From Azospirillum tabaci (GTDB lineage Bacteria > Pseudomonadota > Alphaproteobacteria > Azospirillales > Azospirillaceae): a stretch of 64,000 bases of DNA. The translations under genes were made by a program, and so were the position numbers. Positions 1 through 8,968 of the stretch are shown here, one piece after another. Under the pieces are notes generated by a model. It was not told where the DNA came from. It worked only from the letters and a program-made list of their open reading frames with translations, and ran no database searches. The stretch covers positions 1 through 64,000 of the forward strand of contig NZ_JACCJY010000017.1 of assembly GCF_014596085.1 (NCBI RefSeq), given 5' to 3'. Positions within the stretch are counted from its first letter, which is position 1; every line of letters starts with the position of its first letter.

Positions 1-153
1 GCCGAAGACCTGATAGAACACCACCCCGACGATGGCCATCAGGCCGACCATCGCCACGCACATCCCCGACCGCGCCAGCCGCGCGTTCACCCGCGTGAGC
101 AGGCCCGCGCTCTGCGGGGGGCTGTGGTCCATTGCTTGTAGCTCGACATCCAT
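1..153 (-). CDS. TRAP transporter small permease (DctQ), N-terminal part
   Basis: Partial gene; only the first 51 codons lie in the window and the rest continues beyond the left edge. The visible protein has a hydrophilic head followed by a hydrophobic stretch from about residue 31 (MCVAMVGLMAIVGVVFYQVF), which fits the first membrane helix of a DctQ-type small subunit. The assignment rests mainly on position: it lies directly downstream of a TRAP binding protein gene on the same strand, with a 73-base gap. DctQ would pair with a large DctM permease, expected further left, to drive sodium- or proton-coupled solute uptake. An internal Met at residue 8 is an alternative start. Confidence 0.6.
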   Translation of the reverse strand, partial: MDVELQAMDHSPPQSAGLLTRVNARLARSGMCVAMVGLMAIVGVVFYQVFG

Positions 154-226
154 GCCGCCGGCTCCCCTCAAAGGACGCGGCGCCGCCCTTCGGTTTGCCG
201 AAGGGAAGCGCCGCGTTCGACTGTGC

Positions 227-1216
227 TTACTTCGTGTCCTGGATGCGCTTGACGAGGCCGTCCAGCTTCGGCGTGCTCGCGAACTGCTTGTAGACGGGAG
301 CCATCGCGTCGATGAACTCCTGCTTGTTCGTGACCTCGACGATCTGGGCGCCGGCCTTCACGACCACGTCCTTGGACTTCTGCTCACGCTCGTCCCACAG
401 CTTGCGCATGTAGGGGACGGAGTCCTTGGCGGCCTTGCGGATGGCGGCCTGGTCGTCCTTCGACAGGCGATCCCACGCAACCTTCGAGAAGACCAGCACT
501 TCCGGCGCCATCGCGTGCTCGGTCAGGGTGAAGTACTTGGCGGCCTCGAAGTGGCGCGAGGACTCGTAGGACGGGTAGTTGTTCTCCGCCGCGTCGACGA
601 TGCCGGTCTTCAGCGCGGTGTAGACCTCGCCGAAGGGCATCGGCGTGGCGTTGGCACCCAGAGCCTGGATCATGGCGACGAACAGGTCGGACTGCTGGAC
701 GCGGATCTTGGCGCCCTTCATGTCGGCCAGCGTCTTGTAGGGCTTGGCGGCCGAATACATGCTGCGCGAGCCGCTGTCGTAGAAGGCCAAGCCGATCATG
801 CCCTGGCTTTCCATGGCGGCCAGGATCTCGTCGCCGATCGGGCCGTCCAGCACGGCGCGCATGTGCTCGGTGGAACGGAAGATGAAGGGCAGGGCCGTGA
901 CCATCGTCTCCGGCACCACGTTGTTCAGCGGCGCGACGTTGATGCGCATCATGTCGAGCCCGCCGATCTTCAGCTGCTCGATGGTGTCCTTCTCGGTGCC
1001 GAGCGCGCCGTTCGGGTAGACCTTCACGCCGAGCTTGCCGCCGGTCCGCTCCTTCAGGAGCTTGTCGACGTACTTGACGGCCTCGACGGTCGGGTAGTCG
1101 GCCGGGTGGATGTCCGCGGAGCGGAAGTCGCGGGCCACGACCGGGGTGGCGAGCAGGGTGCAGGCCGCGCAGGCGGCGAGAAGGGCGGCGCGGATGCCGC
1201 GGGTCGAAAGATGCAT
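227..1216 (-). CDS. TRAP transporter periplasmic substrate-binding protein, DctP family (probably uronate-type)
   Basis: Extracytoplasmic solute receptor of a TRAP importer, 329 residues, the usual DctP length. Residues 1-28 form a signal peptide with a likely cut after VVA. The conserved carboxylate-binding Arg is in KIRVQQS (about R172) and a ligand-contact Asn is in AENNYPSY (about N213), a form seen in uronate-binding receptors. The start is supported by an AGGAGG seven bases upstream. It lies between a KdgF-like cupin and the DctQ start, so it probably brings unsaturated or plain uronates into the cell. The TRAP family is firm; the ligand is inferred from context and could instead be a C4-dicarboxylate or another sugar acid. 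Confidence 0.9.
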   Translation of the reverse strand: MHLSTRGIRAALLAACAACTLLATPVVARDFRSADIHPADYPTVEAVKYVDKLLKERTGGKLGVKVYPNGALGTEKDTIEQLKIGGLDMMRINVAPLNNVVPETMVTALPFIFRSTEHMRAVLDGPIGDEILAAMESQGMIGLAFYDSGSRSMYSAAKPYKTLADMKGAKIRVQQSDLFVAMIQALGANATPMPFGEVYTALKTGIVDAAENNYPSYESSRHFEAAKYFTLTEHAMAPEVLVFSKVAWDRLSKDDQAAIRKAAKDSVPYMRKLWDEREQKSKDVVVKAGAQIVEVTNKQEFIDAMAPVYKQFASTPKLDGLVKRIQDTK

Positions 1217-1320
1217 AGCGTGTCCTCCTGGCGATTCTTAGGCTGGTTCTTTGGTTTGGACGGTTGAGTCCGGGTGCCGCCCGGCGCGAGTTCCCGCGCG
1301 CCGGTCAGCGGGTGATCTCA

Positions 1321-1656
1321 TCAGGCGAGGAAGTCCTCGCGCGGGGGCGTGAAGATGTCGAGCAGGACGCCCGGCTCCAGCGCCACGACGCCGTGCAGGG
1401 CGTTGGAGGGCACCATGTAGCCGTCGCCGGTGCCCAGGCGCCGGGTGACGCCCTCGATGGTGACGTCGAAGGAGCCCTTCTCGACCACGGCGCACTGGAC
1501 GTGCGGGTGGCGGTGCAGCGGCCCGATGGCGCCGGTCTCGAACTCCACGCGCACCATCATCATGGCGTCGTTGTGGCCGAGGATCTTGCGGCGCACGCCG
1601 GCGCCCAGGTCCTGCCACTCCACCGCGCCGTCAATCACGAAAACGTCCGTGCTCAT
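1321..1656 (-). CDS. kdgF: KdgF-like cupin for uronate linearisation
   Basis: Small single-domain cupin of 111 residues. KdgF proteins speed conversion of unsaturated monouronates from pectin or alginate into linear ketonised forms. Metal ligands fit H48, H50, Q54 and H88 (HRHPHVQ and NALHG), and the C-terminal DIFTPPRED supplies the Asp, Phe and Arg expected in the KdgF pocket. The chosen start has AGGGG nine bases upstream; an ATG two codons earlier is too close to it. It lies between a TRAP binding protein and a KduD-like dehydrogenase, which supports the uronate role. KdgF is the best family match by motif, not proven by alignment. Confidence 0.82.
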   Translation of the reverse strand: MSTDVFVIDGAVEWQDLGAGVRRKILGHNDAMMMVRVEFETGAIGPLHRHPHVQCAVVEKGSFDVTIEGVTRRLGTGDGYMVPSNALHGVVALEPGVLLDIFTPPREDFLA

Positions 1657-1689
1657 CCTCATCTTCCCCTTACAATCATCGGCGGCCCC

Positions 1690-2448
1690 TCAGCGGGCGA
1701 GCCAGCCGCCATCCACCGGCAGGATCGTGCCGTGGACGTAATCGGACGCATCGGACGCCAGGAACACCGCGGGACCGCCCATGTCGGCGGGCTCGCTCCA
1801 GCGTCCGGCGGGGATGCGGGCCAGAATTTCGGCGTTGCGGCGCTCGTCGGCGCGCAGCGCAGTGGTGACGCTGGTCGCGACGTAACCCGGCGCGATGGCG
1901 TTCACGTTGATGCCCTTGCCCGCCCATTCATTGGCGAGCAAACGGGTGATCCCCGCGATGCCGCTCTTCGACGCCGCGTAGGAGGGCACGCGGATGCCGC
2001 CCTGGAAGGACAGCATGGAGGCGATGTTGATGATCTTGCCCTTCCGCCCGTTCCCCAGCGCGTAGCGCCCGAAGGCTTGGCAGAGGAAGAAGACCGACTT
2101 CAGGTTCACGTCCAGAACGGCGTCCCAGTCGGCCTCGGTGAAGTCCAGCGGGTCGTCGCGGCGAATCAGCCCGGCGTTGTTGACCAGGATGTCCAGCCCG
2201 CCGAGCGTGCCCACCGTCTCTTCCATCAGGGCGGGGATCGGGGCGATGCTGGACAGGTCGGCGGGGATCGCAGCGAAGCGGCGGCCCAGCCCCTCGACCA
2301 GCGCGCGCGTCTCGTCCGGCGGGGTGCGCCCGGCGACGGCGATGTCGGCGCCGGCCCGCGCCAGGGCGACCGCGATGGCCTGCCCGATGCCGCCGTTGGC
2401 CCCGGTGACCAGGGCGGTCTTGCCGGAAAGGTCGAAGGGGTTGGTCAT
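1690..2448 (-). CDS. kduD: 2-dehydro-3-deoxy-D-gluconate 5-dehydrogenase (KduD-type SDR)
   Basis: Classical short-chain dehydrogenase of 252 residues. KduD interconverts 2,5-diketo-3-deoxygluconate and 2-keto-3-deoxygluconate using NAD(H) in pectin and uronate breakdown. The nucleotide-binding TGANGGIG is at 15-22, NNAG at about 90, and the catalytic set is N115, S144, Y157 and K161. MLSFQGGIRVPSYAASKSG and NEWAGKGINVNAIAPGY are typical of KduD. The ATG overlaps the stop of the upstream GntR gene by ATGA, so the two are probably translated together. No KduI isomerase is visible in the window. Another SDR activity on a sugar acid remains possible. Confidence 0.85.
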   Translation of the reverse strand: MTNPFDLSGKTALVTGANGGIGQAIAVALARAGADIAVAGRTPPDETRALVEGLGRRFAAIPADLSSIAPIPALMEETVGTLGGLDILVNNAGLIRRDDPLDFTEADWDAVLDVNLKSVFFLCQAFGRYALGNGRKGKIINIASMLSFQGGIRVPSYAASKSGIAGITRLLANEWAGKGINVNAIAPGYVATSVTTALRADERRNAEILARIPAGRWSEPADMGGPAVFLASDASDYVHGTILPVDGGWLAR

Positions 2449-3257
2449 GACGGCGTGCTTTCTTTCTTCGTCTTCGACGGGCCGTCCGGCTGCGCGCCGG
2501 TGAAGAAGAAGGGATTGGCTCCCTGGGTGTTCGGGACGGACTCCAGCAGGGCGCCGAGATGGATCGTCATCAGCCGCTCCGCCTCGGCCGGGTCGCGCGC
2601 CGCGATGGCGTCCACGATGCCGTCGTGCTCGGCCAGCACATGCGCGATGCGGCCCGGTTCCGGCAGGGTCAGGCGGCGGTAGCGGTCCACCTGCATCTTC
2701 ACCTGCTGGGCCATGTTCCACAGGCCGGGGAAGCCGGCGATCTCGGAAATCAGGCTGTGGAACGCCTCGTCGGCCTCATGGAAGCCGTCGAGATCTCCCA
2801 TCGCCATCCTCTCCTGCTGGAGCAGGATGTTGGCCCGCAGCGCTGCGATCTGACTGCGCGCGGCACGGACGGCGGCGTAGCGGACCGCGGTGCATTCCAG
2901 CGAGGTGCGGATCACCACCGCTTCGGGCAGGGCATTGACCGGGATGCGGGCGACGAAGGTGCCGGACTGCGGGAAGATCTCCACCAGCCCGTCGTCGGCC
3001 AGACGCAGCAGAGCCTCACGCACCGGGGTGCGGCTGACGCCGAAGGACTCCGCGACGTGCTTCTCCACAATGGGTTCCCCCGGCTTGCGCCGCATGGCCA
3101 CGATGTCCCCGCGCAGCGACCGGTAGATCTCCGCGGTGGCCGTGGCGCGGGCGGACAGGCGCGGTTCCTTGGCGGTTCCAAGCGTCTTTCCGGGCACGGT
3201 CCCCGGAGCGGTTCCGGGCGGTTGGGCGTCCAGGGCGGGCCTGGAGGTCGAAGCCAT
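2445..3257 (-). CDS. GntR-family regulator with FCD ligand domain
   Basis: Transcription factor of 270 residues, probably a repressor of the uronate genes that follow it. Residues 1-40 are Pro/Gly-rich and low in complexity. The winged helix spans about 42-105 (VAESFGVSRTPVREALLRL) and an all-helical FCD effector domain about 110-240, where uronate-type ligands or a metal usually bind through His and Asp. The start is set by GGGGAGG six bases upstream; an ATG five codons earlier overlaps this site. It is the first gene of the module and overlaps kduD by 4 bp. An AT-rich palindrome about 70 bp upstream is a candidate operator. Confidence 0.9.
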   Translation of the reverse strand: MASTSRPALDAQPPGTAPGTVPGKTLGTAKEPRLSARATATAEIYRSLRGDIVAMRRKPGEPIVEKHVAESFGVSRTPVREALLRLADDGLVEIFPQSGTFVARIPVNALPEAVVIRTSLECTAVRYAAVRAARSQIAALRANILLQQERMAMGDLDGFHEADEAFHSLISEIAGFPGLWNMAQQVKMQVDRYRRLTLPEPGRIAHVLAEHDGIVDAIAARDPAEAERLMTIHLGALLESVPNTQGANPFFFTGAQPDGPSKTKKESTPS

Positions 3258-3272
3258 TGCAGTCCTCCCCAT

Positions 3273-3573
3273 GTGCCGGCCCGTACCCCATCCAGGGCCG
3301 TTCCGTGCTGTTCCTTGAAAAAGAGCATATTAATATATCAGCGTGCCGCGCAAGCCTGATTTTGAGGAGGGGGCGAACATTTTTCCGGGGGTGGGGGAAG
3401 GGGCTGAGCGATGGCGGCGCGATCGCGAGGCGGTGCGGTCCGGATGGCCCGCCTGACGTCATGTCCGTTCGGGCGTCTTACCTTCTGCGCGGTGGCGGGC
3501 CGGTTCCGGTGAAGCGACAATTGAGGGTTGCCGGGGCTTCGTGAACCGGCCGGCGGGAATGAGGAGGACAGGC
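3273..3573. other. Divergent intergenic region between GntR and hydrolase genes
   Basis: No gene is seen here. The part nearest the GntR gene holds a short AT-rich stretch that is unusual in this GC-rich window (see the palindrome entry). The part nearest the hydrolase gene ends in an AGGAGG ribosome binding site. No terminator-like hairpin was recognised. Confidence 0.6.
3327..3336. promoter_or_regulatory. AT-rich palindrome, candidate GntR operator or promoter core
   Basis: ATATTAATAT is a perfect 10-bp palindrome inside a longer AT run (GCATATTAATATATCAGC). It lies about 70 bases upstream of the GntR start in otherwise very GC-rich DNA. Its position fits a -10 region overlapped by an autoregulatory operator. 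The assignment is inference. Confidence 0.4.
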
Positions 3574-4833
3574 GTGACCACCCTCTTTCACGACGCTTTG
3601 CACGAGGACTTCGGCACTTGGCCCATCGCCTACATTCCTTACGGCGGGGCCGATTTCGGCGAGATCAAGGCGGTGGCCGAGGCCATCGGCGACGGTGACG
3701 ACGGCGCCTATTATGATGCATGGAATGCCGCGGGCGACCGGCTGACGCACGAGGCCGACTCCGCTCTGTGCAAGGGCCGCAAGGCGAGTGCCCGAGCCCT
3801 CTATCTGCGGGCAAGCGCCTTCTACAACGCCTCGTTCCACCCGCTCTACGGCGCGCCCGTCGATCCGCGCCTGACCGCCGCGTTCCGCAAGGGGACGGCG
3901 GCGCTCGACAAAGGGCTCTCGCTCGGTCCACGCCCGGCCATCCCGCTGGCCATTCCCTTCGGCGGGCTGTCGCTGCCCGGCCGCTTCATCCCGGCGGAGG
4001 GCTTCGAGACTCGCGTCCGCCCACTGATCATCTTCACCAACGGCTACGACGGCACCATCACCGACATGTATTTCGCGTCCGCGGTGGCGGCCTCCCGGCG
4101 GGGTTATCACAGCCTGCTGTTCGACGGTCCCGGCCAGGGGGCCATGCTCTATGAGCGCGGCGTGCCGCTGCGGCCGGACTGGGAAGCGGTGATCGGGGCG
4201 GTGGTCGATTTCGCCGAGGCCCTGCCGCTCGTCGATGCGACGCGCATCGCGCTCAGCGGCTGGAGCCTTGGCGGATACCTCGCCCCGCGCGGCGCGTCGG
4301 GCGAGCCACGCGTCGCGGCGCTGATCGCCGACCCCGGCACCTGGAGCATCGCCGACGGCTTCCGTGACATGGTGGTGCACAAGCTCGGCGTCGCGCCGGA
4401 GGCGGCGGCCGACCTCGGCGCCCTGGACCAAGCCGTGATCGACCGCATGGACGCCTTCATCCGAGGTCACCACCAGCTGAGCTGGAAGGTCGTGCAGCGC
4501 GGATTCTGGGTGCATGGCGTCGGTGATCTGCGCTCCTACCTCGCCTCCGCGGAGCAGTTCACCATGCGGGGGCGGGCGCAGCTCATCGCCTGCCCCACCC
4601 TGATCACCCAGGCGGAGGGTGACGCCCTGTCGGCTGGTGCGGGTGCCTTCTTCGACGCGCTCACCGGCCCGAAGACGCTGATGCGCTTCACCGCCGCCGA
4701 AGGCGCCGACGGGCATTGCGAGATGGGCAACCGCTCCCTCCTGAACCTCCGCGTCCTCGATTGGCTGGATGACCGATTCGAGGTGGGGGCTGACCACCGC
4801 CGGTCCCCCCTCAGTGGCCCCCGGACTCAGTGA
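3574..4833 (+). CDS. Alpha/beta hydrolase of the FrsA / dihydropseudooxynicotine hydrolase-like group
   Basis: Cytoplasmic hydrolase of 419 residues. The helical N-terminal cap (about 40-115, with [17 protein letters not shown]) and the C-terminal alpha/beta fold resemble DUF1100-type and 2,6-dihydroxypseudooxynicotine hydrolase-like enzymes, which cut esters or C-C bonds. The nucleophile is S231 in GWSLGG, with D350 and H381 (GADGHCE) completing a triad. A GTG with AGGAGG six bases upstream is the likely start; an upstream in-frame GTG lacks such a site. Its 3' end overlaps the convergent aldonate dehydratase gene by 7 bp. The substrate is unknown and the context between two sugar-acid modules does not settle it. 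Confidence 0.8.
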   Translation: MTTLFHDALHEDFGTWPIAYIPYGGADFGEIKAVAEAIGDGDDGAYYDAWNAAGDRLTHEADSALCKGRKASARALYLRASAFYNASFHPLYGAPVDPRLTAAFRKGTAALDKGLSLGPRPAIPLAIPFGGLSLPGRFIPAEGFETRVRPLIIFTNGYDGTITDMYFASAVAASRRGYHSLLFDGPGQGAMLYERGVPLRPDWEAVIGAVVDFAEALPLVDATRIALSGWSLGGYLAPRGASGEPRVAALIADPGTWSIADGFRDMVVHKLGVAPEAAADLGALDQAVIDRMDAFIRGHHQLSWKVVQRGFWVHGVGDLRSYLASAEQFTMRGRAQLIACPTLITQAEGDALSAGAGAFFDALTGPKTLMRFTAAEGADGHCEMGNRSLLNLRVLDWLDDRFEVGADHRRSPLSGPRTQ

Positions 4834-6653
4834 TTGTCGCGCGGGATGCCCATGGTCTGGGCGACACGCTGGTACTTGATGGCGGGTTTCAGCACCATGC
4901 CTTCGTCGAGCTGGTCGACGATGCCGCGCTGGATCTCCTGCCAGGGGGTCTGCGACGGCGGGATCGGGTAGCCGCCCGCGGCCTCCAGCACGGCGCGGCG
5001 GTCGGCCAGCTCGCCCTCCGAGATCAGGATGTCGGCGCTGCCGCGGCGCAGGTCGATGCGCACCCGGTCGCCGCTGCGCAGCAGGGCCAGCCCGCCGCCC
5101 GCCGCCGCCTCCGGGGACGCGTTGAGGATGGAGGGCGATCCCGAGGTGCCGGACTGGCGGCCGTCGCCGATGCAGGGAAGGGAATGGACACCCTGCCGGA
5201 TCAGCGTGGCGGGGGGCCGCATGTTGACCACCTCCGCCGCTCCCGGATAGCCGATGGGGCCGGTGCCGCGGATGACCAGGATGGTGTAGGCGTCGATGCC
5301 CAGGCCGGGGTCGTCGATGCGGTGGTGATAGTCCTCCGGCCCGTCGAAGACGACGACCTTGCCCTCGAACGCCTCCGGGTCCTGCGGGTTGGACAGGTAG
5401 CGTTCGCGGAACTCGTCGGAGATGACGCTGGTCTTCATGATGGCGGCGTTGAACAGGTTGCCGCGCAGCACCACGAACCCGGCGTTGATCTTCAGCGGCT
5501 CGTCGATGGGATGGATCACCCGGGTGTCGAGAATCTCCGTATTGCGGCAGTTCTCGCCGATGGTCCGGCCGTTGACGGTGGGCGCCCCCTCGCGGATCAG
5601 CCCCTTGCCCATCAGCTGGGCGACGACCGCGGGCACGCCGCCGGCGCGGTGGAAGTCCTCGCCCAGATACTCGCCGGCCGGCTGGAGGTTGACCAGCAGC
5701 GGCACGTCGTGGCCGTGGGTCTGCCAGTCCTCCACCGTCAGCGGAACGCCGGTGTGCTTGGCGATAGCGTTGATGTGGATCGGCGCGTTGGTCGAACCGC
5801 CGATGGCGGAGTTGACGACGATGGCGTTGAGGAAGGCGTCGCGGGTCAGGATATCGGACGGCTTGAGGTCCTCGCGGACCATCTCCACGATCCGCTTGCC
5901 GGTCTCGTAGGCGGCCTGCTGGCGCTCGCGGTAAGGGGCGGGGATGGCGGCGGAGCCGGGGAGCTGCATGCCCAGCACCTCGGCCAGCGAGTTCATCGTG
6001 GAGGCCGTGCCCATCGTGTTGCAGTAGCCGGTCGAGGGGGCCGACGACGCCACCAGCTCGATGAAGCCCTGATAGTCGATCTCGCCGGCCGCCATCATCT
6101 GGCGGGCCTTCCACACGATGGTGCCCGAGCCGGTGCGCTCGCCGCGGAACCAGCCGTTCAGCATCGGGCCGACCGACAGGGCGATGGCCGGGATGTTCAC
6201 GGTGGCCGCGGCCATCAGGCAGGCGGGGGTGGTCTTGTCGCAGCCGATGGTCAGCACCACCCCGTCGAGCGGATAACCGTGCAGCACCTCGACCAAGCCG
6301 AGATAGGCGAGGTTGCGGTCGATCGAGGCGGTCGGCCGCTTGCCGGTCTCCTGGATTGGGTGGACGGGGAATTCGATGGCGATGCCGCCGGCGGTGCGGA
6401 TGCCCTCGCGCAGCCGCTCGGCCAGCACCAGATGGTGCCGGTTGCAGGGGCTGAGGTCGGAGCCGGTCTGGGCGATGCCGATGATCGGCGCGCCCGATTG
6501 CAGCTCCTCCCGCGTCAGCCCGAAATTCAGGTAGCGCTCCAGATAGAGCGCGGTCATGTCGGGGTTGTCGGGGTTGTCGAACCACGCGCGCGACCGCAGC
6601 CGCCGGCCGGAGCCGATTTCCGGATGCTGGGAGGAGGGTTTCGTATCGGACAT
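4827..6653 (-). CDS. araC: L-arabonate dehydratase (IlvD/Edd family)
   Basis: Fe-S dehydratase of 608 residues that removes water from an aldonate to give a 2-keto-3-deoxy acid. In Azospirillum the L-arabonate enzyme is called AraC and is unrelated to the E. coli regulator. Cluster cysteines are visible in [25 protein letters not shown] and [13 protein letters not shown], and the C-terminal part has the [14 protein letters not shown] signature of the sugar-acid branch. It is the last gene of the minus-strand transport and oxidation run and lies 111 bp after the 1-dehydrogenase gene. D-galactonate or D-fuconate could also be substrates, since the upstream dehydrogenases commonly oxidise D-galactose too. 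Confidence 0.85.
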   Translation of the reverse strand: MSDTKPSSQHPEIGSGRRLRSRAWFDNPDNPDMTALYLERYLNFGLTREELQSGAPIIGIAQTGSDLSPCNRHHLVLAERLREGIRTAGGIAIEFPVHPIQETGKRPTASIDRNLAYLGLVEVLHGYPLDGVVLTIGCDKTTPACLMAAATVNIPAIALSVGPMLNGWFRGERTGSGTIVWKARQMMAAGEIDYQGFIELVASSAPSTGYCNTMGTASTMNSLAEVLGMQLPGSAAIPAPYRERQQAAYETGKRIVEMVREDLKPSDILTRDAFLNAIVVNSAIGGSTNAPIHINAIAKHTGVPLTVEDWQTHGHDVPLLVNLQPAGEYLGEDFHRAGGVPAVVAQLMGKGLIREGAPTVNGRTIGENCRNTEILDTRVIHPIDEPLKINAGFVVLRGNLFNAAIMKTSVISDEFRERYLSNPQDPEAFEGKVVVFDGPEDYHHRIDDPGLGIDAYTILVIRGTGPIGYPGAAEVVNMRPPATLIRQGVHSLPCIGDGRQSGTSGSPSILNASPEAAAGGGLALLRSGDRVRIDLRRGSADILISEGELADRRAVLEAAGGYPIPPSQTPWQEIQRGIVDQLDEGMVLKPAIKYQRVAQTMGIPRDNH

Positions 6654-6764
6654 GTCGGCACCAATTCGGGTTGGGGGCGCGGACCGGGGTACAGCCGGCG
6701 CCGGGGTCGTTCGGAGCCTCGTTCGGGCGTCGTTGGGAGTCGGCCGGGCGGTGTGCCCGGCGCT

Positions 6765-7748
6765 TTACCAGTGGAAGGCGTCGGTGGTACGCCAGCGCCC
6801 GACCAGACAGGCGTCGGCGACCAGTTGCAGCGGACGGGCGTCGACGTCGCCGGCCGCGTCCGCGATCAGATGGCGGAAGCGGCGGTAGATGCCTTGGTAC
6901 TCGGCGTCGGGCTCGGCCAACACGGGCACGCCGTCGACACTCAGCCGCGTGCCGCCGTGGGTCAGGTCGAGCCGTCCGCCGTCCGTCCCGACGCCGTCCG
7001 TTTCGATGGCGATGGTCCAGGTCTGCTCGCCCTCCTGGAGGAAGTCGAAGTCGGCCGTCACCGTCCCGACGGTGGAGCCCGCAGCCCCCTCCATCCTCAG
7101 AGTGGCGGCGATGGGCGTGTCACGGTTGGCGGGAACCCGCAGCTCGGCGTCGCGGACGACGACGGGGGCCGGCAGTATCTCGGTCAGGATCGACAGGGCG
7201 TTGATGCCCGGATCGAACACGCCGAAGCCCCCCGCCGCAAAGATCCAGTCCTGGCCCGGATGCCAGCGCCGCACGTCCTCCTTCCAGGTGATGGCAACGT
7301 GGCGGACGGTGGCGCCGGTCAGCCGCCGCCGCGTCTCCTCCACCGCCGCGTTGAAGCGGGAGTGCCAAGCGGCGAACAGCGTGCGCTTGGCACCCTCCGC
7401 CGCGTCGAGCAGGAGGCGCAGCTCCGTCAGGGTGGCGGCCGGCGGCTTCTCGATCAGCACGTGCTTGCCGGCGCGCAGCGCCTCCACCGTCAAGGCGTGG
7501 CGGACGGCGGGCGGGGTGCAGATCGCCACGGAGTCGAGGCCGGGCAGGGCGGCCAGCATCTCCCTCTGGCTGCGGAAGACCGGCACGTCGCCGAGCCCGG
7601 TTTCCTCCGGAGTGGCGCCGTGCGGGCTGACCACCGCGGCGAGCCGGAACAGGCCGGTGGCGGCGATGGCCGGGACATGCTGGTCGCGGGCGATCTTGCC
7701 GAAGCCGACGATGCCGACGGTGAGTGGGGCGGGAGTGGAACGGGTCAT
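6765..7748 (-). CDS. araA: L-arabinose / D-galactose 1-dehydrogenase (Gfo/Idh/MocA family)
   Basis: NAD(P)-dependent sugar dehydrogenase of 327 residues that oxidises L-arabinose, and usually D-galactose, at C1 to the lactone, the first step of the non-phosphorylative route. The Rossmann motif VGIVGFGKIARD is at 11-22, EKPP gives the active-site Lys (K101), and KEDVRRWHPGQDW and GVFDPGINALSI match the Azospirillum L-arabinose dehydrogenase type; D179 and N183 have the same spacing as its catalytic Asp/Asn pair. It begins 8 bp after the permease gene, so it is probably cotranscribed with the importer. Azospirillum literature uses araA for this enzyme, not for an isomerase. Confidence 0.88.
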   Translation of the reverse strand: MTRSTPAPLTVGIVGFGKIARDQHVPAIAATGLFRLAAVVSPHGATPEETGLGDVPVFRSQREMLAALPGLDSVAICTPPAVRHALTVEALRAGKHVLIEKPPAATLTELRLLLDAAEGAKRTLFAAWHSRFNAAVEETRRRLTGATVRHVAITWKEDVRRWHPGQDWIFAAGGFGVFDPGINALSILTEILPAPVVVRDAELRVPANRDTPIAATLRMEGAAGSTVGTVTADFDFLQEGEQTWTIAIETDGVGTDGGRLDLTHGGTRLSVDGVPVLAEPDAEYQGIYRRFRHLIADAAGDVDARPLQLVADACLVGRWRTTDAFHW

Positions 7749-7756
7749 GACGGCCC

Positions 7757-8968
7757 TCACGCCTTGTTCTTGTTGTAGACGTCGATGGTGACGGCGGCGA
7801 GCAGCACCATGCCCTTGATGACCTGCTGCCAGTCGATGCCGATCCCCAGGATCGACATGCCGTTGTTCATCACGCCCATGATGAAGGCGCCGATCACAGC
7901 ACCGGTCACCCGGCCCACCCCGCCCGAGGCCGAGGCGCCGCCGATGAAGCAGGCGGCGATCACGTCCAGCTCGAACGAGACGCCGGCCTTCGGCGTGGCG
8001 GTGTTCAGCCGCGCTGCGAAGATCAGCCCGGCCAGCGCCGCCAGCACCCCCATGTTGACGAAGGTGTAGAAGCTGAGCCGCCGGGTGTCGATGCCGGACA
8101 GCTTGGCCGCCTTCTCGTTGCCGCCCAGCGCGTAGACGCGCCGCCCGACCGTGGTGTTGCGGGTGACGAAGCTGTAGAGCGCGATCAGCACGCTCATGAT
8201 GATCAGCACGTTGGGCAGGCCGCGGTAGGAGGCCATCAACTGCCCGACATAGAGCAGCACCGCGGCCAGCGCGACGTTCTTCGCCACGAACAGCGGCAGC
8301 GGCTCCTGCTCGATGGCGACGCTCTGCCGGCGCAGGCGCGCCATGGTGTTCATCACCACCAGCGCGGTGGCGACCGCCCCGCAGAGCAGCAGGCTGGTGA
8401 GGTGGAACTTGCCCATGTTGAAGGCGTCGAGCGCCAGGAAGTCCGGGATGAAGCCGGAGCTGAGGCGCTGGAATTCCACCGGGAAGGGACCGACCGACTG
8501 GCCGGCCAGCAGGATCAGGCACAGGCCGCGGAAGACCAGCATGCCGGCCAGCGTCACGATGAAGGAGGGGATGCGCAGATAGGCGACCCAGAAGCCCTGC
8601 ACCGCCCCGATCGCCGCCCCGGCCAGCAGGCACAGCAGCGTCGTGGTGACGAAGTCCAGGTGGAGCCGCACCATCAGCGTCGCCGCCAGCGCGCCGATGA
8701 GGGCGACGACCGAGCCCACCGACAGGTCGATGTGCCCGGCGACGATCACCAGCAGCATGCCCAGCGCCATGATGACGATGTAGCTGTTCTGCAGCACGAG
8801 GTTGGTCAGGTTCAGCGGCTGCAGCAGCGTGCCGTCGGTCATGTACTGGAAGAACAGGACGATTGCGACCAGCGACAGCAGCATGCCGTATTCGCGCATG
8901 TGCGCCTTCACGAACCGTCCCATGGACACCCGCGGGCCGCGGGCCGGAAGGTTGAGTTCGGCACTCAT
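7757..8968 (-). CDS. gguB: Multiple-monosaccharide ABC transporter permease (GguB/XylH type)
   Basis: Inner-membrane permease of 403 residues, the BPD_transp_2 family of sugar importers. The protein is largely hydrophobic, and the conserved [16 protein letters not shown] segment near residue 80 is typical of ribose/xylose-type permeases. The loop with [15 protein letters not shown] is the expected ATPase contact region. It overlaps the end of the ATPase gene by 4 bp (ATGA), forming a chvE-gguA-gguB importer as in Agrobacterium and Azospirillum. The expected substrates are L-arabinose, D-galactose, D-fucose and D-xylose. Confidence 0.92.
   Translation of the reverse strand: MSAELNLPARGPRVSMGRFVKAHMREYGMLLSLVAIVLFFQYMTDGTLLQPLNLTNLVLQNSYIVIMALGMLLVIVAGHIDLSVGSVVALIGALAATLMVRLHLDFVTTTLLCLLAGAAIGAVQGFWVAYLRIPSFIVTLAGMLVFRGLCLILLAGQSVGPFPVEFQRLSSGFIPDFLALDAFNMGKFHLTSLLLCGAVATALVVMNTMARLRRQSVAIEQEPLPLFVAKNVALAAVLLYVGQLMASYRGLPNVLIIMSVLIALYSFVTRNTTVGRRVYALGGNEKAAKLSGIDTRRLSFYTFVNMGVLAALAGLIFAARLNTATPKAGVSFELDVIAACFIGGASASGGVGRVTGAVIGAFIMGVMNNGMSILGIGIDWQQVIKGMVLLAAVTIDVYNKNKA

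Noticed and set aside
4830..7778. Plus-strand open frame of 982 codons over araC and araA
   Set aside because: No motif, low-complexity composition, and it lies opposite well-supported dehydratase and dehydrogenase genes.
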